From assembly GCF_000003815.2 (NCBI RefSeq), contig NC_049993.1, forward strand, positions 5,609,686-5,673,685: 64,000 nucleotides of DNA, given 5' to 3'. Below the pieces are notes generated by a model that worked only from the letters and a program-made list of their open reading frames with translations, ran no database searches and was not told the origin of the DNA. The DNA is from Branchiostoma floridae (lineage: Eukaryota; Chordata; Leptocardii; Amphioxiformes; Branchiostomatidae). A program made the translations under genes and the position numbers. Positions 52,663 through 63,982 of this stretch are shown here, piece after piece (the first letter of the stretch is position 1; each line of letters opens with the position of its first letter).

Positions 52663-55534
52663 ATGGCTCTTCAATCTGACTTCCATCTTATTTTTGTGGC
52701 TTTGATTATGACTGTGCATCTGCACTATGTTCTGGGGAACATACAAGGTTAGTTTGGACTCCTGGTGTGCCTTAATTCTTCACTATATCTATTGACTGTA
52801 AATGTTGGCAATTTATTCATTTTATCTTTAGATTTACTTCCTGAAAGCTTTTTTAAACCTTGTTTAACAAGTGATGGCTTCATGTGACAGTATGTTCAAT
52901 GTATTCTGTTTCACAGCACAACTATTACAAAGATGGTACATGTCTAGATCTAGTGCTTGAGGAAATTGTCTCATTCAGCTCTAAAGGCTCTTTAAGTGGA
53001 GACCAAAGATCAGTAAGAATAATGGAAATGGTCATCACTACACATTATTGAATAGTGGTTCCTTGAAGTGGTGGATGTATGTGTGTAAATTGATAAAGTA
53101 TAATACTGCATTAATGATTATCCCCTGCAGCAAGCTCCTTGCCTGCAGTGTGTGTTACTGGTTACTCTCTCAAAGGTGACTACTGCTACAAAACATCCGG
53201 GGGCAACTACACTGCTGCACAAGCACGGTCATACTGCATGGATGAAGGAGCAATTGTAGCTGAGCCAAAGAGCCAAGAAGAGCACAACTACATCAAATCA
53301 CTTCTAATAGTTCTATCTAAAACCACCTGGATTGGAATAGCTAACCTTAAGGATAACAGCTCTTATGTGTACGACAGTGACCATACACCAGTAGGTTTCA
53401 AGTTATTGGGTGTTGATTATGGAAGTGGCAAATGTGTGGCAATGGACGAAGATCAAGATTATAACTGGGCCCGCTATGACTGCTCAACAGAACATTCTGT
53501 TGTTTGTCAACAAGGTAAGCCAGTCTACCTGTCATCAAAGTTGGGTTGCATGCTCATACTAATTTGTCAGCAAAAGCAGTCTCACATGCAATTAACAGTG
53601 AGAATTGCATTTTTCCAGACTGGCTGACATCTGTGGTATGGATATGTGGTTTAGATATGTGCTAGTATGTGGTTAAAACCTAAACCTTTTTTGTTGTTGT
53701 AGAAATATTAAGCTAGACCATGTGAAGGTAAACATCATGCATTTGCTAGCCAATGTTTTCTACTTGAGATGTGTGATTTCCCCTCAGTACCTGTAGGTAA
53801 CATGGCATCTACAACTGTTTTCCCATCATCTGGCCCTGGATATGACACCACTATGATGCTGAGTATGACAACAGCCCCAACACCAGGTACAGCAACTATG
53901 CAATTGATGTCTTGTTTGTCAGTACTGTTTTGGCTTCTCTGGTGACACATTTAGTTTTGATGCAAGGTCTTGAGGTTATTTATTGTTCTTCATAGATGTG
54001 TTTATAATGTATATAAAAACATAGTATTACTGTGTACTCTTTAGTGGGACAAGTTAGCAACCAGTCATGACATCAAAGAAAGGACCCCTAGCTATACCAA
54101 CTTAGTGATGCAGTCCACAGAACATTTATTACACAATTGGTTTAAAGATTATTAGATATTTTCAGACAAGATCAAATTCCAATGTGAATGATAAAGGAAA
54201 CTTGATTTCACTTGAACATCAACGAATGTTTTCCATTGTACATGATAGGTCCCAATGAGAACACAGAAGGCAGAACAACTCGAAGCTCCAGGAACCAGTT
54301 CCCCATTGGTGAGGAACCAACATGTTTTTTTTTCATCCATAACATGTATGGATTATTTTTAGGGATAAATCACTGTATAGAATTGCTAATTTATGGCTTT
54401 GAAAAAAGCACTCAAATATGAAGTGAAAACCAACTTGGAAATATATTCAAAGCATAAGAACATGCAGATGTCTATATAGTACAGTAACTGTTTGATTCAA
54501 CAGGACATAGCCATGTAACATTATGATACAAGAGATATAATAGGTAGTTGTCCTTTAGATTTGCTGATTAATCTTTTAAATGGCACATGTGTGTGTTTGT
54601 CAGTGTCACTATCATACTCTATACCAAATTTTCTGAAAATGCCAGTAGTAGCTGTTAGCATAGTATGCCTGATAAAGTTAACTGTATTATGCTCTTTTAC
54701 TCTCACAGTTGCAGTAGCAGCTGCAGTTGGCACCATTCTTGGCTTGTTGCTGTTGTTGGCAGTTTTACTATTCTTCATCTGTAGAAAAAGGTAAATTCAA
54801 CAATGTGTTGCTTTAATTGAATACTTAAGTCTTCTTTTGATACAAATTAAGTACAATGTCATGTATTTTCATCTACCAATGTGCAATGTGGTCATAATTT
54901 TTTTCAATTGAAAACATTGTAAGTTTGTGCAATTTTTCACCCCAGATAATGCAGTTTGTATCTATTGTAATACAGGGTTAGGCGACAAGAAGACAACATG
55001 ACTTCAAAGCCCGACAAGGACACCGACCAGGTTGGTATGGGAGAATTAGGGATGGTGCCAAATGATGGAGTTGAAAATGATCATGACTACCAAACAATCC
55101 AGGATCCTGCTATCACCAGCAAGGGGCTGCCTGACATCCCAACAGCTCCACCCAGTGAACACGATGAGAACTACAGCACCATCCCAGACCTACTGTCAGA
55201 CAGGGTGGACGAGCGTGCCCCGGCCCCACCGCCGAGCCAAACCGATGTGTACTACAGTGTTGTTCGGGACAGCGGTACCGCGCGCCCCCCAGACCAGGCT
55301 GAAGCATCGGACACCGCGAAGACAACACAAGAACCGGAGTACGCCGTGGTCAAGAAGGCATCCAAACGCAAGGAAACAAAGAAGGAGGAATCTGATGAAA
55401 CCATAGACCAGGGAACAAGTGCAGATGTGCCAGAGTATGCAGTTGTGAATAAGATAAAGAAAGACCAGAAAGCAGAGGGTAAAGTCAATGATGAGTATGG
55501 GACAGTGGATAATGTTATCTATCAGCCGTCTTAA
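52663..55534 (+). CDS. receptor C: C-type-lectin type I membrane receptor with full tyrosine tail
   Basis: Exons: 52663-52747 (signal peptide), 53149-53514 (C-type lectin domain), 53788-53886 and 54249-54308 (stalk), 54709-54790 (membrane helix), 54976-55534 (tail); 416 residues. A second acceptor at 53131 is in frame and would add six residues (ASSLPA type). It is the longest copy. The tail holds seven tyrosine motifs: DYQTI, NYSTI, VYYSVV (fits the ITIM consensus), two PEYAVV, EYGTV and IYQPS, separated by Lys/Glu-rich spacers. It is the best guide to the ancestral tail of the family. The ectodomain is close to receptor B. Signalling through SH2-domain proteins is an inference from the motifs. 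Confidence 0.87.
53149..53514 (+). CDS. receptor C C-type lectin exon
   Basis: Complete domain of about 122 residues on one phase 1-1 exon: GDYCYK, TAAQARSYC, TWIGIANLKD, GKCVAMDED, W-A-R-Y-D-C and HSVVCQQ. Three residues longer than receptor B before the WIG motif (LLIVLSK versus FISE). As in B, the W-N-D calcium motif is replaced. Confidence 0.9.
54709..55534 (+). CDS. receptor C transmembrane and cytoplasmic exons
   Basis: Helix VAVAAAVGTILGLLLLLAVL then FFICRKR (54709-54790); tail 54976-55534, which opens RVRRQEDNMTSKPDKDTDQV and ends DNVIYQPS. The 3' flank after the stop (TAAGGGCACTTTCTC) preserves the pre-insertion state of the TTAA site disrupted in receptor A. Confidence 0.87.
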
Positions 55535-57256
55535 GGGCACTTTCTCACATCTTTATCACAACATAATTGTGCACCATCCTAAAGAGTAGAAGTTCAACAT
55601 TGAGTGAATATAGTTGGGTGCTTGCTCATGACATCACAAGGTTGCTTGAATCTGATTAATATGATATGCCTTTCTTTCATATTTCATTGTTATCACAATC
55701 ATACAGTATACAAAGTCAACTCCCTGGTTCAACCATATTCAGATGAGATTAGATTATGCAGGGTGATTACATATGGTTAGGAAGGATCATAGCTATATAG
55801 GGTAGGAAGGATTATGGAGAATGTGTTGAAAGCCATGGTAGAATGTTTGTCCAGGTCAACAGTTTCTTTATATTTTCTTATTTTTTCATTCTTTTTTTTT
55901 TCAATTTTTGGCACATTTATAAGGATGAGTATATCATATACTAAAAATCTATGGTAAAAAAACACATATATCGATCTTAGTATGGTAGGGGAATCATGAA
56001 GACTTTGAAATGACAAGCCATTGAGCTTTGAAATTCCTTCATACAACTCAGATAACAGATGAGAATTACATGTATTATGCTATACAGTACTCAAAGTTGT
56101 ACTTTTCTCCAGTTTGGTTGCAGGGTGTAAGTCAGGTCCTAGTTTACTACATCATTTGATACTATGTACATGTATAGTACAGTCTGAAGTATAGTGGGAA
56201 ACTGTATTATTCATAGTTGAAAACTCTGTGTGGATCATGTCTTAATGTAATTCAAATCTCATCAGTCAAATACTTAGACAGTTATAATCTCTATATCTCA
56301 GTAACATAAGTTGAAGTACACAGTTATAATCTCTATATCTCAGTAACATAAGTTGAAGTACAAGTTAATCAGATAGTAGTACTTGTATTGATATTTATAC
56401 CAAGGGGTTAGAAACGGTATATCTTTCCTAGAATTGTTTCAAGATATCAATGTGATAAAGATTTAAAGTTAGAAACAGTAGTAGAAAGCTGGTGCAGTTT
56501 CTGTGCTGTGAATGCAAACCTGTCCTTCGTTGCTTTTCTGCAGATCGAGATTGATTAATGCAAGCTTCATTCTAGAATGTTATTATGGAAAGATAGCGCA
56601 TCATTTAGTACAGTAACTCTAATGAAGTTTTCTTTGTTTTTCTATAGAGGAATGACGGGTTAGAATGATAGTTTGTTCCCAACAATACACATAAAGTAGG
56701 AGTGAGCAATGAAACAAAAACCGGTTAAGGTTAATAGATAAGAAGTGAGAGAACTGCTGGGAGAAAATCAAAGAATAAAGTTTGTCACCATTCACCATTT
56801 TTCTTGTGAGTTTTTCTTGATTACTTGAGTGGGAAAGAAGAATGTTGACAGTGTGGAATTTCTATGTGCAAGGTGACATGTAGATTGGAGCAAGAGTATA
56901 ACGTTAGTTCTAATTAATTTCAAAATGCCCCCTCTTTCCTTCTCAACAACGCACAATTTAGCTTGTAGAAAATAACAGCAAGACATAAATACATGCACAT
57001 GTAGTAAAAAAGTTTTCATTAATTGTAATCTATACGTATTCCTTACTTGTTGCGCCAATCGGATAGATCCATATTCTTTCACTCACGGATCAAAAGCCCC
57101 GCCTAGTGGTGAAAAATATCATTGCAGGTAAACCTGCATTCGGTTGCTGCAATTATGATATCAGTTGCTAGAGGTCCCCACTGACACGTGCGGTTGAGTC
57201 AGATATAAATTGACGTTCTGCGACGTTCAATATAATAAGTAATCAGGCGTCCTTTG
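55535..57256. other. receptor C 3' flank
   Basis: Contains the third copy of the receptor 3' flanking sequence (to about 56.2 kb), an exact 42-bp tandem duplication at about 56278-56361 (unit core CTCTATATCTCAGTAACATA), and no gene I can support beyond that. Confidence 0.55.
56278..56361. repeat. 42-bp exact tandem duplication
   Basis: Two head-to-tail identical copies of a unit starting ACAGTTATAATCTC and ending AGTTGAAGTAC. Confidence 0.85.
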
Positions 57257-58048
57257 GGTCTGGTGTGTTTGTAAAGACAGGTAGAAGGAAGGTCGAAGGT
57301 AGCGTGTGCCTGAAAACGTGCCCCGTCCGGGGCGACTTTCTTGGAAGTCGTGGCGTTTGGAACCGCCGCACGACGGGCACTGCAACCTCTTCTCTTGCCT
57401 TTCTTGATATAGATTAACAGTCGTAAAAGAGTAAAGCAAAAACAAAACATGGAAACAACGTATTGTGGATATGAACATGGACAAGTAAAATAAGTACAGT
57501 AAGGTGCCAAAGTTGTCATAGCAAATCAGATAAGGTCTCCAAGCAGATGTTGGGGTGAAAGATCGTAATATTTTCTGAGTAACCGCCCGTATTCCCTTTC
57601 CCCGTAGAAGCAGGTTAACAGTTGAGTAAAAGGACAAATTTGTTAAAAGAAAACTGATGATGTCCACCCATTCTTAACCCATTCAATACGTAGAATATGT
57701 GATGCACACATGAATGTAGGCGGCGCTTCAACAGGCGGACATGGTGCCACATGGAGTTTCCTCGCGGTGACTGAAAACTACTCTCTTTATGTGAACTAGC
57801 GTCTTGAATGTCATTCTCGGCGTGTGTAAAGATGTCTGGACCTATTTCGACAAGGTTTCACTAGACTTAAACTTATCTCTAGTATGTTTAGGCATTTCAC
57901 AGGTCGGGACTACATACCCCATGAGAGCCCAAGCTGCAGTACCGATCACGACCGCGCCCTGAAAAGTGACTAAGACGACCGCCAAATTGCCAAATTTCCC
58001 TCTTTTCATGAATGGGGAAATACTGAAAGGCTCGCAAAGGGGTTAGAA
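57257..58048 (-). repeat. left arm of a large inverted repeat
   Basis: Read on the - strand this arm matches 60148-60979 on the + strand, with substitutions and small gaps. Shared landmarks: CCCCAACATCTGCTTGGAGA, GGCAAGAGAAGAGGTTG, GACGGGGCACGTTTTCAGGC, CAAATTTGGCAATTTGGCGG-like sequence and GAGAGCCCAAGCTGCAGTAC. The arm has a short conserved open reading segment, KKGKRRGCSARRAAVPNATT then SKKVAPDGARFQAH. Confidence 0.8.
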
Positions 58049-60147
58049 TTTTTGTGGCTTATTTGACTTTGTCTGAGATTAAATATGGTCAATGACTAAT
58101 ATTCTAGCAGTTCGTAAGCAAATCCACGGACATATTACTAATGTTAGGCCAGGAATGACGTGATGCAGAGTATGTACTGTAAATTGTCTGTTGGGCTGCC
58201 ACAGCCAAATTCTATTTTGGGCCATGGGATACATGTACAAGACGACGTCGACGTTCGACAAATGCAAAAACGTTTCTGTTTTTATCAATAAATCTAGCTT
58301 TTATTTAAAAATGTTCTAAGCTGTGTAGCTTGTGAATGTAACTGTAACATTGGGCACCAGGGGGTTGTTTGATGGGCCTTGGACTGAAAGAGCAAGACTT
58401 GGTGTTAGATTGCAACTTACCTCCTGATGAAGGAACATTGATAACGGATTTGATGCGTCATTGTATAAAAGCATGTCAGAGTGGTCTTCTGTGCTATTGA
58501 ACTTGAAATGGTGAAGGTGGAATGGGAGACTGAAAATACAAACGTATGGGAGAGTTTTTAACAAAACAGGAGCACAGAATGAAGGGAACGCAAAAAGATG
58601 AGATGAAAGGAGAGTATCTGTATTTCATTTCTTTTATATTTCCATCTACCGATGACTGTATGTAGCTATTAACTGCAATATAGACTGTTTATGTCAAATA
58701 ATGATATTAATGTTATATATCATGTGACGGAAACGTAACTAGTAACTCATTCTGATGAATACAGTATTATCATTATCATAATTCATTCATATGATTTTGA
58801 TGTTCTGTTTGTATCAGATATTTATGCTGTTTGTAATAAAAGAACGTTAGTTGCATTTCACGTAAGACACGTATATCTATGTTATGTTGTGTTGGTGTAC
58901 AATTGGTTGGCTGTTGTTATTGGAATATCGAATTTCTGTTGTACAGGCTGTTTAAAAACCACGAATAAAACTCACTGAGTCCTAATCAAGCCCAAAGGCA
59001 TAAACACATGCCCATATGAATTGTTTCTTACAACGGTTACCAAGATGGTATGTCTTAGATATATTACTAGTACATGTTATTGTAGGAAGGGTTTGGCCAA
59101 GTCAGAGCAAGGTAGGTTCAAAGAAATGCCTGAAAGCAAATATCCTTATCTTCCACATGTTACGTTTAACCGTATGTTGTTGACTATGTTGTTGTCATAT
59201 CTCCCGTATGTTGTTGTTGTCATATCTCGAGATTTTTTGTTTTATTAGCCGGGTTAGGGTTAAGGGTCCGACATACCAGGTTCGGGAAAGAGTTACTTTC
59301 AACCCCCACACAGAACGATTAGACAACCTATCTTCATCGTCAGACAGTCTATCACACTAGTAACAAAGATTTGTCGTTCTAGAAACTGTTGTAAAACACA
59401 CAAAGAAAAGTTGAGTTCGTGCCGCTCAAATACAGAATACCCAGGAAGTTTTGCTTGTGGTTTATAACACAAACCGAGAAAGAGTTTCGACATGCATCCT
59501 AATAGCAACAACCAATCAATAAAACAGAATCACACACCAATACATCAAAGCCTATATACTGTGTCTTCATGTAATGTTATTTGATGACAAACAGCACCTA
59601 TAACCAGAAACACACGATCAAATTGATAAATTATGATGAATTAAATTACATTCACTTTTCATCAGACGTTGGTTTACGTTTCTGTCACATAACGTAACAT
59701 TCGTATCGTCATGTTGCTTAAAAACAGCCTGTTGTAATAAGCTACATGGCATGTGAAAGAAATATATGCATGTAGAGGTTTTGTGTTCCCTTCATTCTGA
59801 CAAGATTCTGTGCTCTTGTTTAGCAAAACATTCCTACACACAGTAGCACAAAAGGTCACTCTTATTTGATTTAATGGATTACACTCTCTGGACAGCCCCC
59901 AAAACCGATTTGAACGACTTCGAAAGATCACAAAGGTTATAAAAAAATCCTTGATACACAGAACATGGTATAACATACACTAAATCAGTTATCTTTCTTC
60001 CTGGAGGTAGTTTGTGTTGTTTTAGAAAAATATGTAACAAACCAACTTCCTTTTACACAAATATCTAATATCCAGTTTGTGAACTGTCGACATGTCTTGA
60101 ATATTGTCATTCTTAAGTTCAAATGTTCCCTTGTTCGAAAACAAAGT
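58049..60147. other. spacer of the inverted repeat
   Basis: AT-rich and without a supportable gene. Short open frames on both strands have no recognisable domains. A TTGTTG-rich stretch lies near 59172-59220. Confidence 0.5.
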
Positions 60148-60979
60148 TTCAAAAAGTTAAACCCCTTTGTGAGCCTTTCACAATTTCCCCATTCCCGAAA
60201 AGACGAAAATTTGGCAATTTGGCGGTCGTTTTAGCCACATTTCATGGCGCGGCGGTTAGCGGTACTGCAGCTTGGGCTCTCATAGGGTATGTAGTCCCGA
60301 CTTGTAGAATGTGAAAATTAACAAGAACTTAGGCTTAAAGCTTCTGAAAGTTTTCATAAATAGGTCCAGACATCTTTACCCACATTTAGAATGACCTTTA
60401 AGACACAAGTTGACATAAGAAGGGTCGATTCTTAGGCGCCGCGTGAGGAGCCCAGGTAACACCATGTCCGCCTGTTGAAGCGCCACCTACATTCATGCAT
60501 ACATCATGTACATACGTCTTGTACGAAATAAGAAGGTTAAGGATATATGTGGATGTCACTTGCTTTCCCCTGACACATTTAGCCTTTCACTTAATTGTTC
60601 ATCTACTTAAATGGGGTAAGGGACTGTCAGAAAAGTCCGTTCGTCACTCACAAAACATTACGAGCTTTCCCCCCAACATCTGCTTGGAGAAGTCATCTGA
60701 TTTACTATGACAACTCTGGGCTTTTACTTGAGTTCATATGCATATACACAAAGTGATTATTACATTGTTAACGTTGTTTTCGTGTTTGCGTGTTTGTAAT
60801 AGGCCTTTACAACTGTTCATCTATTTCAAGAAAGGCAAGAGAAGAGGTTGTAGTACTCATCGCGTGACGATTCCAAAGACCAAAACTTCCAAGAAAGTCT
60901 TCTCGGACGGGGCACGTTTTCAGGCACACACTACCTCCGACTTCCTTCTACTTGTCTTAAACACTGAACACACCTAACC
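60148..60979 (+). repeat. right arm of a large inverted repeat
   Basis: Inverted counterpart of 57257-58048. Its homologous open segment reads KKGKRRGCSTHRVTIPKTKT then SKKVFSDGARFQAH. The arms are divergent in orientation, with about 2.1 kb between them. The element type is unknown: a very long inverted repeat, or two inverted copies of a non-autonomous element or gene remnant. Confidence 0.8.
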
Positions 60980-62975
60980 TTTTCCAACCAATGACATACG
61001 GTCAGACCAACCTTCCTCTTGCCTTCACTTGTGATATGAATCGCTAGAGGCCGCTATTGCGTGGTTTTGGATGGCGTTCAGCACCAAGGACAGGTATGCT
61101 TGAAAGCAGCTTGGCGATTTGGAGCTGTAAGTATGAATAGGATAAATACTTTATGGTCATTTCTGTACTATAGTGGATAAAGAGCTCCTGACGACCATCA
61201 TTGTGTTACTGAAAACCCGCAAACTGATAATAATTGTTACAGATATCTCTTCTGAAGGTGGTGCAGCCAGATAGAAGAGGCGGGCGGCATCAGGAACCGA
61301 GGTGCACATATCTAGACCAGACAGTAGCGACCTCTAGTGACTCAGATGTAAACTGCAGTGTAAACTTGACCATAACAGCCCAATGTCATCGGCGACCAAC
61401 TTGGTTTCCTTATCATTCTCACCGCTATGAATGGACGACTGCGACATATAATTTCCTCGTTCAGACTGCAATGTATATATCTGGAGTTTCTCAACGCATT
61501 GAACGTTTCTAAAACTGTGATATGCCACAGCTAGTAGTAAATAAAGCCAAATCTGAACTTTCTCGTCAAATACTAGTTTCTTTATTCATTTTCAAAATCC
61601 TTGTACATCATGTCTCCAGTAACTTCACATTATATGTTTAGATGCTTTGATTAACAACTCTGTGCTTGTTTCAGTTTTAAGTCTAAATTTTCAATTTTAA
61701 AATTTGAATAAAACTCGAGGTAAAGTAAATAGATAAATAAAGTACACAGAATGTTTCACATTTCACCTAACAGCTATCATCCATTGTTGCTAATCATAGC
61801 AATGTCGAATGATATAAATATTCCTTAATTATATCAGAGTTCTAGAGGTTGTTTTCTGGCATTCTATATGTCTCAACTATATTCCACACAGAAACTACTG
61901 TTGATTGATAAATACAATTTCTGATAATAATTGCTAAATGAATACTGGAACACATATGAATTGTCAATCCTAATTGTAGTTAGATTCTGTAAGAGACTTA
62001 ATGAATCTATTCTACTTTCTTTCTTGATGTAATTCATTATTAATGAACTTAGGAGTCCTTTTAAAATGCTACTTATAGGATTAATTTTTATACACTTACC
62101 TTGGGCATGAGGTCATCATAGCTTGAATGAATATAACAATGTCTGTATGTAACATGCCAACAGCCCTACAAGTCACTGATTCAAAATATGATAAATCTAC
62201 ACTCGACCACATACTCACAGTGAACATCATTCTGATTAGCAATCTAATTATCCTGCTACAATTCCATTTCTTTCTGCAGTGAAAGAATAATCATTACACA
62301 CCAGTCCAACGTCCACAGCACGGACTGCTAATTTGGTCCGTACAATATTCAGTTTTTACATACTATTCATCTCAGACCACGTTTCACGTATTTACTACGT
62401 ACGTATACGGATCACCGGAGGACCGTGTCACGGTGGTGCCGGGAGTTGGTCTAACTCCTAGGCACGGCCTGAACAGGTATGAATGAAATTATCATAAATA
62501 GAATGTTGAACGTCTGTAAGGGTGTTTTGAACCAACAGCAATGATGCATATCTTTCAATGCGTGAAGACAAGCAAAAAATCACACCGCATTCATATTACA
62601 ACACTCCGACAAGACATGGTGAAGGCATACTCAAGTCATTATTTTCATACCGACACCAACACAAAGACAATGCATGAGTACATGAAGGCAATAATACAAA
62701 AATACAAATAAACAAACAAATTCACCAATACATAGATGAAAAATTATGAAATGAGGTGTCAGTGCCCCATAAGACTAATAGGATGATACTGATAAGTTAA
62801 TCGTTATAAAAGTGTTTGGCCATGAAATCTGAAAAAAAGGGCTGGGCACACTGTAATATTTGCGAAATTGTCTAGGGGACACTGTTTATCCTTTTTGACA
62901 CTGTCTTTGCCCCCGATAGAAAAGCATGGAGATCTCTGGGAAAGCAAATACTAGTACATCAAATCGTTTCCTTAC
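60980..62975. other. stretch without recognised genes
   Basis: No exon recognised. The collectin-like gene on the - strand should continue into this interval with the rest of its lectin domain, but I could not identify a matching WIG or W-N-D exon; it may lie here in a diverged form or the domain may be truncated. Confidence 0.4.
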
Positions 62976-63170
62976 GTTGGCAAACGAAGAAGACCCCACG
63001 GTACAAGGAGACGAAGAAGGCGCTGGTCTGGGCGCCTTGAGGCATGGCGAGGGTCCCCCCGTCTGCACGACAGGCCTCCGCCGCTTCACGGAAGCCAAAA
63101 TTTGGTATTTTGTACACCTTGTAGCAAATCCCGCGCCTGGTCATTTCCGTATCACCTCCGGGACAAGACA
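62976..63170 (-). CDS. C-type lectin domain, N-terminal part
   Basis: A 195-base phase 1-1 exon between a TTCAACAG acceptor and a GTAAGG donor (- strand). It encodes [20 protein letters not shown], then [20 protein letters not shown]. The C-YK-Y and [16 protein letters not shown] pattern is the start of a C-type lectin fold. The C-terminal half (WIG, W-N-D, last cysteines) must lie on further exons that I could not find. Confidence 0.78.
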
Positions 63171-63982
63171 CTGTTGAAGATGGGGCAGAGAGATGAGGAT
63201 GGGACAGATGACATGGACATCCAAATTCTAACATTAATCTCACGTTGATTGTAGATCTATTTCATTGGAATAATGTGTAGTCTCTATCTGACTTTTCCTT
63301 TTATGACATATATTAGACGTGTATTAGAGTAGACTTATCGGTCTATAAAGGATAGGCCGATGTTAATGACATAGAACTGAATGCCTGTGGAAGTAGAGGA
63401 TAGCGAAAGGAGACAGTACACCACCATTTCTTATTTAGGTAAAAATGACTCAAATCACATCGGAATATTTGAAAGACTTGCCCCGAATGTATATCTTAGA
63501 GTGTTCAGGCGGTCCGGTAAGGTCCGGACAGGTTAGCATTCCTGCCGGCCCGGGAGGCCCAACTGGTCCCGGCGATCCTGGAGAAACATCGGAACAATTT
63601 TCTCCCGGGGGTCCCGGAGGCCCGGGGACTCCAGCCTTGCCAGACGGTCCCCTGGGTCCGGCTGGTCCCAGGGGACCGTCTGGTCCCACCGGTCCATTTT
63701 CTCCCGGGGGTCCAGGAGGCCCGGAGACTCCAGCCTTGCCAGTCGGTCCCCTGGGACCAGTCTGACCCATGGGTCCCCTTTTTCCCGGGGGTCCAACAGA
63801 CCCAGGGACTCCTGACTGGTCATCTTTGCCCATGGGGCCCATTTCGCCTGACTGGCCAGGTGGCCCTGGAGAGCCATGAGCGCCCGGGGGTCCAGGTGGG
63901 CAGCCACACCCGGTGTACCCTGCCAAGATGAGCCCAGACCCAGTTATGTTGGAAGCGTTCAGTCCCATAGGTCTCCCCTTCC
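62976..63982 (-). CDS. collagen plus C-type-lectin gene (collectin-like), partial
   Basis: Part of a - strand gene that begins beyond the right edge. The collagen exon starts at 63982 (CTCCAG acceptor on the - strand, phase 1) and runs to about 63450, encoding [18 protein letters not shown] and then Gly-X-Y repeats ([36 protein letters not shown]). The lectin exon 62976-63170 follows. Collagen triple-helix plus lectin domain is the layout of collectins, secreted pattern-recognition molecules. The collagen exon 3' end is uncertain because no strong phase-1 donor is visible. Confidence 0.75.
63450..63982 (-). CDS. collagen triple-helix exon
   Basis: About 38 Gly-X-Y triplets with two sequon-containing residues (NAS, NIT) and a cysteine pair (GCGC) at the N-terminal border. 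One break in the repeat occurs where GKD is followed by DQS instead of GQS, consistent with a single Gly to Asp change. Two near-copies of a segment with core GKAGV(S/P)GPPGPPGEN show internal duplication. Confidence 0.8.

Noticed and set aside
57227-57667. 146-codon - strand open frame in the inverted-repeat arm
   Set aside because: The matching frame in the other arm is not preserved over most of its length, and the best-conserved short segment is in a different frame.
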